A stretch of DNA of 42,844 nt, from positions 69,298 to 112,141 of the forward strand of contig CACOMW010000002.1 of assembly GCA_902628365.1 (NCBI GenBank), read 5' to 3'. The notes beneath the pieces were generated by a model. The model saw only the letters and a program-made list of their open reading frames with translations. It made no database searches and had not been told where the DNA came from. Every line of letters starts with the position of its first letter. Position 1 is the first letter of the stretch. A program made the translations under genes and the position numbers. This document shows, in pieces, positions 34,489 to 42,844 of this stretch. The DNA comes from an uncultured Marinoscillum sp. Lineage in GTDB: Bacteria; Bacteroidota; Bacteroidia; Cytophagales; MED-G16.

Positions 34489-36136
34489 ATGACCAGTTTC
34501 CGCCTACCATTGTTCTTTGTATTGGAATATCTATAATTGACATTGGATCTGTTTTTGTTGGATCTTTTTCTAAAATAACTAAATCAGCAAGTTTACCAAT
34601 TTCTAGTGAACCTTTTATATCTTCTTCATATGAAGCATAGGCTCCATTTATAGTTCCTACTTTTATTGCTTCTTCAACACTAATTTTTTGACTAGGTCCC
34701 CATACTTCACCATTATAATCAGTACGAGTAACACTTGATTGAATAGCCATCATTGGTTCATATGGTCCAGGAGGATAATCTGACGTTTGGGTAACATTTA
34801 TTCCAGCATCAAGAAAACTTCTAACTGCGAACATATTTTCCAATCTTTTTTTACCATATTCTTTCATTTTTTCTCCATGAAAATAAACATATGTTGAAAA
34901 GGGATTAGGTATTGCATTTATAGCTTTAATTCTTTGAATTAAATCTTTATTAATAACAGTGCAGTGTTCTAGTCTAAATCTAGCATCTTTTCTGTATTTT
35001 TCTTTTTGTAACCTTTCAAATACACGAAGGGAAATGTCAATACCAACATCACCATTTGCATGAATTCCAATTTGCCAATCTTGTAAATGAGCATTTATGG
35101 CTTGTTCATATAGTTGATCTTCATCATTAACTATAATACCATAATCATTTGGCCTGCCTATATATGGCTCCGATAATCTAGCTGTCCTTTCTGAAATAGA
35201 TCCATCACAAGCTAATTTTAATGCACCAACTCTTACCCATTTGTCTCCGTATCCTGTCTTTTTTCCTGATGAATTTATTTCATCAAAAGCATACCCTCTT
35301 ATCATACAATAAATTCTAGTTTTTAATTCACCATTATCATACGCATCTTGGTAACTTTGTAATGATTTTGAACCAGTTCCTGCATCAGTTACTGATGTTA
35401 TTCCTGACTTAGACATCATTTCAGATATAAGTTTAGCCCCTTCTTGATAATCTGCTCTTGTAAATTCATTTGGAATAAGTCTTTCAACTGGATATGTAGC
35501 ACTTTCTAATAATCTTCCACTTAACTCTCCCGTTTCAATATCTCGACCTATTTGACCTCCATCTGGATTAGGGGTATTTTTATCAATTTTTGCAAGTGAT
35601 AATGCTAAAGAATTTACATAAGCAGTATGCCCACCTCGATGGGTAATTATTACAGGATGTTCAGGAGATACTTCATCTAGATCTTTATTATTTATAAATC
35701 TTTTTTCTATTGTTTTTGTATCATCATATTTGAATCCAGAAATCCAATTTCCTTTAGGAGTAATTTTTGTTCTTTCATATATTGCACTTTTAATTTCTTC
35801 AATTGATCTTAAATCACAGTCAACCTTTCTAAGGTGAGATCTTCCTGATGATGCTGGGTGGGAATGGGCATCAATAAAACCAGGAGTAATAGTTTTGTTA
35901 TCAATATCGATTTTTTTTGTAATGCTTGATGCAAGATTGAGTATTTCATCATTATTTCCAATAGCAATTATTTTATCTCCAGATATAGCAATTGCTTCAG
36001 CTTTTGGTTGGAGTGGATTAACAGTTATAATATTGGCATTATGTAATATGATATCAGGCTTCTGACTACTATAACAAGATACCATTGCTAAGGCTGGAAT
36101 TGATCCTATAAATTGTCTTCTATTAAACTTTTTCAT
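34478..36136 (-). CDS. YtcJ-type amidohydrolase, exported lipoprotein-like
   Basis: This 552-residue protein starts KKFNRRQFIGSIPALAMVSC, with twin arginines (6-7) and a possible lipobox cysteine (Cys21), so it may be exported folded and lipid-anchored. The amidohydrolase metal motifs are intact, in contrast to the aminoacylase-like protein at 6372: PGFIDAHSHP (His91, His93), IHANGDVGID, EHCTVI and QTSDYP. YtcJ/NfdA-type enzymes hydrolyse N-formyl or N-acyl groups and related amides, often with broad range. It is upstream of the propeller gene and downstream of a symporter and an aminotransferase, all on the minus strand, suggesting uptake and breakdown of an amide or amino-acid derivative. 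Confidence 0.9.
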   Translation of the reverse strand: MKKFNRRQFIGSIPALAMVSCYSSQKPDIILHNANIITVNPLQPKAEAIAISGDKIIAIGNNDEILNLASSITKKIDIDNKTITPGFIDAHSHPASSGRSHLRKVDCDLRSIEEIKSAIYERTKITPKGNWISGFKYDDTKTIEKRFINNKDLDEVSPEHPVIITHRGGHTAYVNSLALSLAKIDKNTPNPDGGQIGRDIETGELSGRLLESATYPVERLIPNEFTRADYQEGAKLISEMMSKSGITSVTDAGTGSKSLQSYQDAYDNGELKTRIYCMIRGYAFDEINSSGKKTGYGDKWVRVGALKLACDGSISERTARLSEPYIGRPNDYGIIVNDEDQLYEQAINAHLQDWQIGIHANGDVGIDISLRVFERLQKEKYRKDARFRLEHCTVINKDLIQRIKAINAIPNPFSTYVYFHGEKMKEYGKKRLENMFAVRSFLDAGINVTQTSDYPPGPYEPMMAIQSSVTRTDYNGEVWGPSQKISVEEAIKVGTINGAYASYEEDIKGSLEIGKLADLVILEKDPTKTDPMSIIDIPIQRTMVGGNWSYES

Positions 36137-36164
36137 TTGGGTTAAACTATTTTAAATATAATCT

Positions 36165-37676
36165 TTATTTACTTATTTTTTTAAATTCATCTTCCAATTC
36201 CTTATTTGGATAAATTTTTGAAACTATATATCCAGTTAATAATCCTAGAAGAAGGGCAGGAGCTAACTCGGCAATTTTATCGAAATAAATTCCTATGTAT
36301 TCAACTTTTGGCATTATGAACTTAAAAAAAAGTACAGCTAAAAATCCTACAATCATTGATGAAATAGCTCCTTTTTCAGTAAAGCCTTTCCAAAAGAGCG
36401 AAAGAATTATTGTAGGACAAAAACTTGCTGCAATTCCATGAAATCCAACAAGAACAAACCAAAAAATTGTTCTTTCAGGTGTTGATATTGCTACAATGAT
36501 AGCAACAGTTAATGCTATAGAAGCCATAACAAAAGTGGTTAATCTTGAAATTCCTATCAAATCTTTTACATGTATTTTTGGATTAATTATTTTTTGATAA
36601 ATATCTCTTACAATTGTACTGGATGCTAATACTAATAATGAGTCTACAGTCGACATTATTGCGGCTAAGACTACTGCCATATAAATACCAACAAAAGTAA
36701 GAGGCAATAAATACTCTACCATAAGTATTAGAGAATTTTGACCATTATTACCTAGTATACTCTCTACATCTGAACCGAGGTCTGTAAAGAAAGATCTAGC
36801 TAATATTCCTATCATTACAGCTGCAGAATCAGTAATTAAAGTAAATAAAATAGCAACCCATTTTCCTTTATCAATTTCTTCTTCACTTTTTATAGACATA
36901 AATCTGACAAAAATCTGAGGAGATCCTAAGAAAGCTAGCCCAATACATAGATATCCAATGATTGTTGCTATATTAATAGAATTAAATCCACCAGGCCCCC
37001 AAATTGAAAGCAATCCTGGATCTATTTTTTTAATACTTTCAAAAAGTGGAATGTTATTACTGTAAGATATATATCCAATAATTGGTAAAATTAAAAGTGC
37101 TAAAAACATTAATGATCCTTGAATTAAATCAGACCATGCTACTGCTACAAATCCTCCAAAAATTATATAAAGTAGAACAATTCCATATCCTACTATTGCT
37201 CCAAAAAAATAGTTCCAATTTAAAAATGCTTCAAATGCGGATCCAGTAGCATCAATTTGAGCACTTACATAAATTATAATAAAAAAAGATAAAAATATAG
37301 ATGATAGTAATCTAAGATTATTTGATTTTGATTTGAATCTACTAACTAAATAATCAGGAACTGTAATAGAATTAAATTTATCAGTAATTCTTTTGAATTT
37401 TTTCGCCATAAAAATCCATGCTAGAGAAACACCAATTACTTCACCTAAAACAACCCAAAAAGCGCTAATTCCTACAATTGCACCTAATCCAGTCAATCCC
37501 AATAATAACCAAGCAGATTCTCCAGTTGCTCTAGTTGAAAATGCTACTACCCAGTATCCAAGTTTTTTTCCACCAACATAATAATCTTTAATATCTTTTA
37601 TTTTTTTTGAAGACCACCATCCTATAAAAAATAAAACCCCAAAGTATAGAACTAAAATAAAAAGTTTAATTGTCAT
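36165..37676 (-). CDS. Sodium:solute symporter, PutP-like
   Basis: This 503-residue SSS-family transporter has about 13 helices. Helix 2 contains STRATGESAWLLLGLTGLG, at the place of the sodium/substrate site in the proline permease PutP (SxxSGWLLMGLPG). FGGFVAVAWSDLIQGSLMF and AAIMSTVDSLLVLASS are typical of the PutP branch. Its start is six bases after the aminotransferase stop. The likely substrate is an amino acid, or a derivative later handled by the amidohydrolase and the aminotransferase. Confidence 0.9.
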   Translation of the reverse strand: MTIKLFILVLYFGVLFFIGWWSSKKIKDIKDYYVGGKKLGYWVVAFSTRATGESAWLLLGLTGLGAIVGISAFWVVLGEVIGVSLAWIFMAKKFKRITDKFNSITVPDYLVSRFKSKSNNLRLLSSIFLSFFIIIYVSAQIDATGSAFEAFLNWNYFFGAIVGYGIVLLYIIFGGFVAVAWSDLIQGSLMFLALLILPIIGYISYSNNIPLFESIKKIDPGLLSIWGPGGFNSINIATIIGYLCIGLAFLGSPQIFVRFMSIKSEEEIDKGKWVAILFTLITDSAAVMIGILARSFFTDLGSDVESILGNNGQNSLILMVEYLLPLTFVGIYMAVVLAAIMSTVDSLLVLASSTIVRDIYQKIINPKIHVKDLIGISRLTTFVMASIALTVAIIVAISTPERTIFWFVLVGFHGIAASFCPTIILSLFWKGFTEKGAISSMIVGFLAVLFFKFIMPKVEYIGIYFDKIAELAPALLLGLLTGYIVSKIYPNKELEDEFKKISK

Positions 37677-37682
37677 AATGAA

Positions 37683-39014
37683 TTAATGATAAAATTCATC
37701 TGCCAGAGATAAAGCTTTTGAAATAATATCAACCCCTTCATCTATCTCTTCTTTTGTAGCTATTAAAGGAGGCGCAATAAATATAAAATTCCATTTACAG
37801 TAGGTAAACATACCAAGTTCTCTTAGTTTAGAAGTGACTTGATTCATTTGTTTCATTTCAGACATGTTGGCATTAAATGGTGCCAATGGCTCTTTAGTTT
37901 TTCTATTTTTAACTAATTCTATACATCCCAACATTCCCGTATTTCTCCAATCACCAATTGATGGATGTTTTTTTATAAGTTTTTTTATTAATTTATCTGT
38001 GTATAAACCAATATTGGTAGCATTTTCATTTAAATTTTCTTTTTCATAAATATCTAATACTGCATTTGCAGCAGCACATGCAACAGAATGAGCAGAATAT
38101 GTAAGTCCTAAAGGAAGAAATTTATTATTAAAAGTATCTATGATCTCATTTGAAACAATTACACCACCTAACGGAACATATCCAGATGTAATTCCCTTAG
38201 CAATAGTTACTATATCAGGTTTTATATCATGATGATTGAATCCAAACCATTTTCCTGTTCTACAAAAACCACTCATGACTTCATCAATTATCAAAAGGAT
38301 ATTATATTTTTTACATAATTTCGATACTTTTTTTAAATAGTTTGGAGGATATTTTATACACCCTGATGATCCAGATTCACCTTCCATCATAATTGCAGCG
38401 ATATTATTTGAACCTTCATAATTAATTGTATTTTCTAAATTATTTATTGCTCTTTCGCCACATTCTTCAAATGAGGTTGAATACCATGGACATCTATAAT
38501 AATATGGGTTTTCAACATGAATACAGTTTGGGACTTGTTGATTATCAATTTCATTTTTTCTTGGATCCCCCCCTGCACTTACCGCTCCAATTGTTGCTCC
38601 ATGATATGATCTATAGTGTGTAATAATTTTATGTTTTTTTGTGTGCAATCTGGCAAGTATAATTGCATTTTCATTTGATTCAGCACCACCTAAAGTAAAG
38701 AATGTTTTATTTAAATTTTTTGGGGTAATATCTGCTATTTTTTTTCCTAGAATTCCTCTAGAGTCAGTTGTGAATGGAGGACTTACATAGCTTAATTTTT
38801 CCATTTGTTTTCTAACTGCTTCTGTAACTTCTTGTCTTCCATGTCCCACATTTACATTCATAAGTTGAGATGAAAAATCGATATATTTTTTCCCTTTTTC
38901 ATCATATAAGTAAACTCCATTAGCTTTCTTTACATGTATAGGGTCAAGGCCTTTTTGATTAGACCAAGCAAATATTGTGTGATCTAGGTTAAATTGTTTT
39001 GAATACTTATTCAT
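37683..39014 (-). CDS. Class III aminotransferase (omega-amino acid/taurine-pyruvate-like)
   Basis: This 443-residue PLP enzyme has the class III signature: FTLGGAESNENAIILAR, HYRSYHGATIGAVSAGG, LLIIDEVMSGFCRTGKWFGF (PLP-ring Asp) and DIVTIAKGITSGYVPLGGV (Schiff-base lysine in AKG). The N-terminal HTIFAWSNQKGLDPIHV and FSSQLMNVNVGHG reminded me of taurine:pyruvate and related omega-amino acid aminotransferases, but I cannot fix the substrate. It leads the minus-strand set that continues with the sodium symporter, amidohydrolase and propeller protein, and is divergent from the dehydrogenase at 39124 across a 109-base AT-rich gap. Confidence 0.88.
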   Translation of the reverse strand: MNKYSKQFNLDHTIFAWSNQKGLDPIHVKKANGVYLYDEKGKKYIDFSSQLMNVNVGHGRQEVTEAVRKQMEKLSYVSPPFTTDSRGILGKKIADITPKNLNKTFFTLGGAESNENAIILARLHTKKHKIITHYRSYHGATIGAVSAGGDPRKNEIDNQQVPNCIHVENPYYYRCPWYSTSFEECGERAINNLENTINYEGSNNIAAIMMEGESGSSGCIKYPPNYLKKVSKLCKKYNILLIIDEVMSGFCRTGKWFGFNHHDIKPDIVTIAKGITSGYVPLGGVIVSNEIIDTFNNKFLPLGLTYSAHSVACAAANAVLDIYEKENLNENATNIGLYTDKLIKKLIKKHPSIGDWRNTGMLGCIELVKNRKTKEPLAPFNANMSEMKQMNQVTSKLRELGMFTYCKWNFIFIAPPLIATKEEIDEGVDIISKALSLADEFYH

Positions 39015-39123
39015 TTAATTCTAATTATAGATAACTCAATTTAATTAAATTATAATACTAAATGTAGTTGGTTGAGATAATTTAAAAAACAAATTCAATT
39101 TATTTTTTTATTATATTAAATAT

Positions 39124-40137
39124 ATGAAAGACATTAGATTAGGTATAGTTGGCTTAGGAAGGTTGGGTTATATTCATGCTAATAATATTTTAAATAATAT
39201 TAAAGGAGCTAAATTAGTTACTGCATGTAGTTTAAATAATGATGAGTTAAAAAAAATTAAAAATCAAAACAATAATGTTGAGTGTTATGAAAACTATAAT
39301 AAAATGATAGATCAGGCTCAACTTGATGCAGTAATTATAGTCTCTTCTTCAAATCAACATTATAATCATTCAAAAATTGCTTTAAATAAAGGGCTTCATG
39401 TTTTTTGTGAAAAGCCCTTGGGAATAAACCTTCAAGAATGTTTAGATATTAAAAAAATTGTGGATTTAAAAAAAAATCTAATTTTCATGTTGGGTTTTAT
39501 GAGAAGATATGATCCTTCATATATTTATATTAAAGAAAACATTGATAAAGGAGTAATTGGTAAACCAATACTTTTTAGAGGATATTCGGTTGATCCAGAA
39601 TCTCAAATTTCAAATTCAATAAAATATGCTAAATACAGTGGTGGACAGTTTTTAGATATGGCAATCCATGATATTGATTTGTCCAGTTGGTTTTTAAAAA
39701 GTGAACCAAAAACTATATTTTCTGTAGGGGGTTGTTATTCTTATCCTGAATTTAGTAAATATAAAGATGGTGATAATGTGACATCACTAATGCAATTCAA
39801 AAATGGTTCTATGGCTTTTTTTCTTGCAGGAAGAACTGCTTCTCATGGATACAATGTCGAAACAGAAGTAATTGGTACAAAAGCAACCATTAAGATTGCT
39901 TCTGCACCACAAAAAAGTTTAGTGCAAATTCTTGACAATAAAGAAATAGCAAAAGAATGTTTTCAGTCTTTTCAAGACAGATTCAAACAAGCCTTTATAA
40001 ATGAACTCCAAGAGTTTATTAATTGTATTGTTCAATCAAGAAAACCAGAGATTACTATAGAAGATGGTATACAGGCTACTTTAATTGCTCAAAAAGCAAC
40101 TGAATCATTTAGAGAAAATAAGCAATTATACTTTTAA
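39124..40137 (+). CDS. Gfo/Idh/MocA oxidoreductase, inositol 2-dehydrogenase-like
   Basis: This 337-residue cytoplasmic NAD(P)-dependent dehydrogenase has the Rossmann motif GIVGLGRLGYIHANN near the N-terminus, then FCEKPLGINLQEC (the EKP lysine), GFMRRYDPSY, and the catalytic region GGQFLDMAIHDIDLSSW. The RRYDP and DMxIHDxD pattern is that of IolG-type myo- and scyllo-inositol dehydrogenases. It is a distant paralogue of the gene at 41724, suggesting two oxidation steps or two stereoisomers. It converges on the symporter gene with a twelve-base gap. Confidence 0.88.
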   Translation: MKDIRLGIVGLGRLGYIHANNILNNIKGAKLVTACSLNNDELKKIKNQNNNVECYENYNKMIDQAQLDAVIIVSSSNQHYNHSKIALNKGLHVFCEKPLGINLQECLDIKKIVDLKKNLIFMLGFMRRYDPSYIYIKENIDKGVIGKPILFRGYSVDPESQISNSIKYAKYSGGQFLDMAIHDIDLSSWFLKSEPKTIFSVGGCYSYPEFSKYKDGDNVTSLMQFKNGSMAFFLAGRTASHGYNVETEVIGTKATIKIASAPQKSLVQILDNKEIAKECFQSFQDRFKQAFINELQEFINCIVQSRKPEITIEDGIQATLIAQKATESFRENKQLYF

Positions 40138-40149
40138 GAAATAATTCAA

Positions 40150-41721
40150 CTAGCTAAGTAGAATATAAATGGATATAGTAATAAATGCTATAATAAATGA
40201 GATTCCTTTTGCATACTTCCATTCAATTAATTCTATATGATTTTCAATTCTTCTTTCTTCCTTTTTTTTGTGTGGAAAAATATAAGAAAAAACAAACATA
40301 GTAACCATATTCAATACAAATTCAATTCCCCAAACATGAACAAAATGAATGTCTGATTTAAAAATAAAAGTCACATTTATATAAAAAAGTAATCCAACAA
40401 ATAAAGATATTTTTGCAGCAATGGCAGAAATACTTTTTGTAAAAAATCCTGCTATCATAATTGATGCTATAGGAATAAAAAATATACCATTCAATTTCTG
40501 TAATAATTGATATAGCCCATCTGGAGCATTAGCCATAATAGGAGCAACAATAATTGCAAAAATTGCTAAAATTAAAGTTGTTAATTTTCCAATTTTTACT
40601 AATTTATTTTCACTTATATTTTTATCAATATGATTTTTATAAAAATCTATACTAAAAATTGTAGCTGCACTATTAAGTACGCTATTGAATGTGCTTAATA
40701 CCGCACCCATAATTATTGCAGCAAACAAACCCACTAGTCCTAAAGGAAGAACTTTTTTTATAAGTTCTGGATAAATCATATCTTGATTTTCATATAATGA
40801 ATCTCCAAAGTAGTAGTATCCTATAACTCCTGGTAAAACAATTATGAATGGAATCATAATTTTTAGAATACCGGTAAATAATAATCCTTTTTGGGCTTCT
40901 ATTAAGCTTTTTGCTCCTAAAGCTCTCTGAATAATTGTTTGATTCATACACCAAAAATAGATTTGATTAATTATTAAACCTGTAAATAAAACTTCAAATG
41001 GCATAACAGAATCTCTTGTTCCGATAACATTAAATTTTTCGGGGTTATTGTTATAAACTTTCATTAATCCTTCTATTATATTTCCATCTCCAATACTAAA
41101 TAATGCAATTAAAGGGATAGCAGTGCCACCAATTAATAAACCATAACCATTAATTGTATCAGAAATTGCTACTGCTTTTAATCCTCCGAAAAAAGCATAA
41201 ATGGCACCCAAACTTCCAATAGCAATTACAGTTATCCATAACCCCTGAGATTTAGAAATATTAAAAGTTTCTGAAATATTAAAAATACTTTCTATATTAA
41301 TAGCTCCAGTATATAATACTATTGGTAGAAGAGTAATTACAAAAGATACAATTAAAAATAATGCTACTATTGTTCTTGTCATATTATCAAATCTAGATTC
41401 TAAAAATTGTGGAATTGTAATAAGTCCCATTTTTAAATATTTAGGAACAAAATATAGTGCAGCAAAAATTAATGCCAAAGAAGAAGTAACTTCCCAAGCA
41501 ATAATTATAAAACCATTTTTATAAGAAGAACCATTCATCCCAATTAGGTGTTCAGTTGAAATATTTGTTAGTAACATTGATCCTGCAATTACTACTCCTG
41601 TTAAACTTCTGCCTCCCAAAAAATATCCATCTTTGGACGATAAATTTTCTTTTTTCAGTTTGTACCATGTATATATTGCTACGAAAAGAGTAAAAAATAT
41701 AAAGGTTATAAATGTCAACAT
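40150..41721 (-). CDS. Sodium:sugar/polyol symporter, SGLT-like
   Basis: This 523-residue SSS-family protein has 13-14 helices. NISTEHLIGMNGSSYKNG in helix 2 and the following GFIIIAWEVTSSLALIF are typical of the SGLT/SMIT branch (sugars and inositol). FGGLKAVAISDTINGYGL and GAVLSTFNSVLNSAATIFSIDFYK also match. The gene lies two bases after the inositol dehydrogenase-like stop, so it probably imports the polyol that the dehydrogenase oxidises. It is the only transporter in this cluster within the window. Confidence 0.9.
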   Translation of the reverse strand: MLTFITFIFFTLFVAIYTWYKLKKENLSSKDGYFLGGRSLTGVVIAGSMLLTNISTEHLIGMNGSSYKNGFIIIAWEVTSSLALIFAALYFVPKYLKMGLITIPQFLESRFDNMTRTIVALFLIVSFVITLLPIVLYTGAINIESIFNISETFNISKSQGLWITVIAIGSLGAIYAFFGGLKAVAISDTINGYGLLIGGTAIPLIALFSIGDGNIIEGLMKVYNNNPEKFNVIGTRDSVMPFEVLFTGLIINQIYFWCMNQTIIQRALGAKSLIEAQKGLLFTGILKIMIPFIIVLPGVIGYYYFGDSLYENQDMIYPELIKKVLPLGLVGLFAAIIMGAVLSTFNSVLNSAATIFSIDFYKNHIDKNISENKLVKIGKLTTLILAIFAIIVAPIMANAPDGLYQLLQKLNGIFFIPIASIMIAGFFTKSISAIAAKISLFVGLLFYINVTFIFKSDIHFVHVWGIEFVLNMVTMFVFSYIFPHKKKEERRIENHIELIEWKYAKGISFIIAFITISIYILLS

Positions 41722-41723
41722 TT

Positions 41724-42737
41724 TTAATAAAGAGTTTTTAATTCTACTTTTTTATTTTTTTTATAAGAAAGTTTTGCTGCTATTGCTATCCGAATTGAGT
41801 TAACAGCATCTTCTATCCCTACTGAAGGTTTGTTATTATTGATTAAACAATCTACAAATTCCTTCATTTCATTAATATAAGCATCTTTATATCTTGTAAT
41901 AAAAAAATCTTTTGGAAATGATTTTTTTATTTTTTTATCATTAATTAGAAAAGTATTTGTGTTATTCTTTTTATCAATTCCACACATTCCTTTTGATCCA
42001 AAAATTTCAATTCTCTGGTCATAACCATATACTGATTTTCTGGAATTATCAATAGAGCAAATTATATTATTTTCAAATTTCAGTGTGGTTAGCGCAGTAT
42101 CTATATCTCCAGCCTTTTTAATTTTTTTGTTTATTGTGTTTACAGAAGTAAAGACTTCATTTACTTCAGAATTTGCAATGTTACAAGCCATATCAAAATC
42201 ATGTATTGTCATATCAATAAATAAACCGCCAGAATTTTTTATGTAATCAATTGATGGAGGATTTGGATCCCTACTTGTAATTTTTATAGTTTGAACTTTT
42301 CCGATTTTTCCCTCATCAACCATTTTTTTTACTTTAATAAAATCTGGATCAAATCTCCTATTAAACCCTATCATAAATTTTACTTTATTTTTATTGATAA
42401 TATTTAATACTTCTATTGTTTTTTCTAAAGATAAATCAACAGGTTTTTCACAAAATATATCTTTTTTATGTTTTGCAGCAAATATGATTTGTTTTGAATG
42501 AAAACTTGTTGGAGAACAAATTAAAACTGCATCTATAGATTTATCTTTTATCAAATCTTGATATGATTTGTAGAATTTTCCTATATTATATTTTTTACAC
42601 AATTTCTTTAATTTTTCATTAGTATCTGAAATAGCTTCAATTTTTATAGATTTAAAATGATTAAATAAATTTTTTAGATGTATTTTTCCAATTCTTCCAA
42701 TTCCTATTACCCCAATAGATATTTTTTTTTTATTCAT
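41724..42737 (-). CDS. iolG: Gfo/Idh/MocA oxidoreductase, probable inositol 2-dehydrogenase
   Basis: This 337-residue cytoplasmic NAD-dependent enzyme shows ISIGVIGIGRIGKIHLKN (Rossmann), IFCEKPVDLSLEK (EKP lysine), MIGFNRRFDPDF, and GGLFIDMTIHDFDMACN with the Lys/Asp/His catalytic set of inositol dehydrogenases. It lies directly after an IolE-like gene end, the usual order in inositol catabolism. IolG oxidises myo-inositol to scyllo-inosose, the substrate of IolE. The specific symbol is likely but not proven, since scyllo-inositol and other sugar dehydrogenases look similar. Confidence 0.85.
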   Translation of the reverse strand: MNKKKISIGVIGIGRIGKIHLKNLFNHFKSIKIEAISDTNEKLKKLCKKYNIGKFYKSYQDLIKDKSIDAVLICSPTSFHSKQIIFAAKHKKDIFCEKPVDLSLEKTIEVLNIINKNKVKFMIGFNRRFDPDFIKVKKMVDEGKIGKVQTIKITSRDPNPPSIDYIKNSGGLFIDMTIHDFDMACNIANSEVNEVFTSVNTINKKIKKAGDIDTALTTLKFENNIICSIDNSRKSVYGYDQRIEIFGSKGMCGIDKKNNTNTFLINDKKIKKSFPKDFFITRYKDAYINEMKEFVDCLINNNKPSVGIEDAVNSIRIAIAAKLSYKKNKKVELKTLY

Positions 42738-42745
42738 AATTCATT

Positions 42746-42844
42746 TTATATATTGATAGACTCTAAATATTTTCTATTTTTAATAGCATATTTTTTTGGA
42801 TCTCCCATTCCATGGACTATATCTTGTTCAACAACAATCCATCC
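42746..42844 (-). CDS. iolE: C-terminal end of IolE-like sugar isomerase/dehydratase (partial)
   Basis: Reading the minus strand from the right edge gives 32 codons and a TAA at 42746-42748. It begins GWIVVEQDIVHGMGDPKKYA and continues IKNRKYLESINI. The GWxVVEQD...P...A...NRxYL pattern is the C-terminus of IolE (inosose dehydratase) and close TIM-barrel isomerases, with the last metal-ligand glutamate in VVEQD. The gene continues beyond the window. It sits nine bases from the iolG-like gene on the same strand. Confidence 0.75.
   Translation of the reverse strand, partial: GWIVVEQDIVHGMGDPKKYAIKNRKYLESINI

Noticed and set aside
1-42844. CRISPR arrays, insertion sequences, prophage or toxin-antitoxin genes
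   Set aside because: I saw no regular direct repeats with spacers, transposase motifs, phage structural genes or recognisable toxin pairs.

Overview
The window is a very AT-rich, densely packed chromosomal segment that looks like a marine member of the Bacteroidota, probably near the Flavobacteriales. The reasons are near-absence of Shine-Dalgarno sequences, promoter-like TTTG / TAnnTTTG pairs, paired M16 peptidases, a DUF4212 plus VC_2705-type sodium symporter pair, three Na+/solute symporters, many secreted hydrolases, and small proteins I associate with flavobacteria. The assignment comes from gene content and style; no 16S rRNA gene is present. I see no phage, insertion sequence, CRISPR array or rRNA.

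Layout. 1-589: the end of a membrane protein and a DoxX-like protein. 649-5641: one compact operon of a LolA-like carrier, two FtsX-type permeases, an ATPase and an outer-membrane barrel, which looks like a complete envelope export route. 5638-6311: two small conserved proteins. 6372-8743: a D-aminoacylase-like protein lacking key metal ligands, a small lipoprotein and a small membrane protein. 8817-12204: an active and an inactive M16 peptidase, the second with a LolA-like tail. 12224-14558: an ALDH7-type aldehyde dehydrogenase and a secreted protein with an internal duplication. 14565-17177: terminators, two tiny genes, a DegP/HtrA protease and a small heat-shock protein. 17397-17470: tRNA-Asn. 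17529-21918: a saccharopine-reductase-like protein, an FGE-fold protein, a secreted Gfo/Idh/MocA oxidoreductase and a TIM-barrel isomerase-like protein. 21915-25231: an M24 peptidase and a two-part sodium symporter.

25235-27479 is the most unusual locus. A homocysteine S-methyltransferase domain is fused in one frame to an AlkA-type DNA glycosylase. Directly upstream, with a one-base TAATG overlap, is a RecB-like PD-(D/E)XK nuclease broken by a single-base frameshift in an A run.

27575-39014 is an amino-acid and peptide-use region: S10 and S9 peptidases, a large Asp-box (sortilin-like) propeller protein, a YtcJ-type amidohydrolase, a sodium symporter and a class III aminotransferase. 39124-42844 looks like an inositol-type sugar cluster: two Gfo/Idh/MocA dehydrogenases, an SGLT-like symporter and the end of an IolE-like isomerase that runs off the window.

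Together the genes suggest a sodium-dependent heterotroph living on peptides, amino-acid derivatives and polyols. Most convergent gene pairs touch or overlap at their 3' ends, and clear hairpin terminators occur only in 14.5-17.5 kb.
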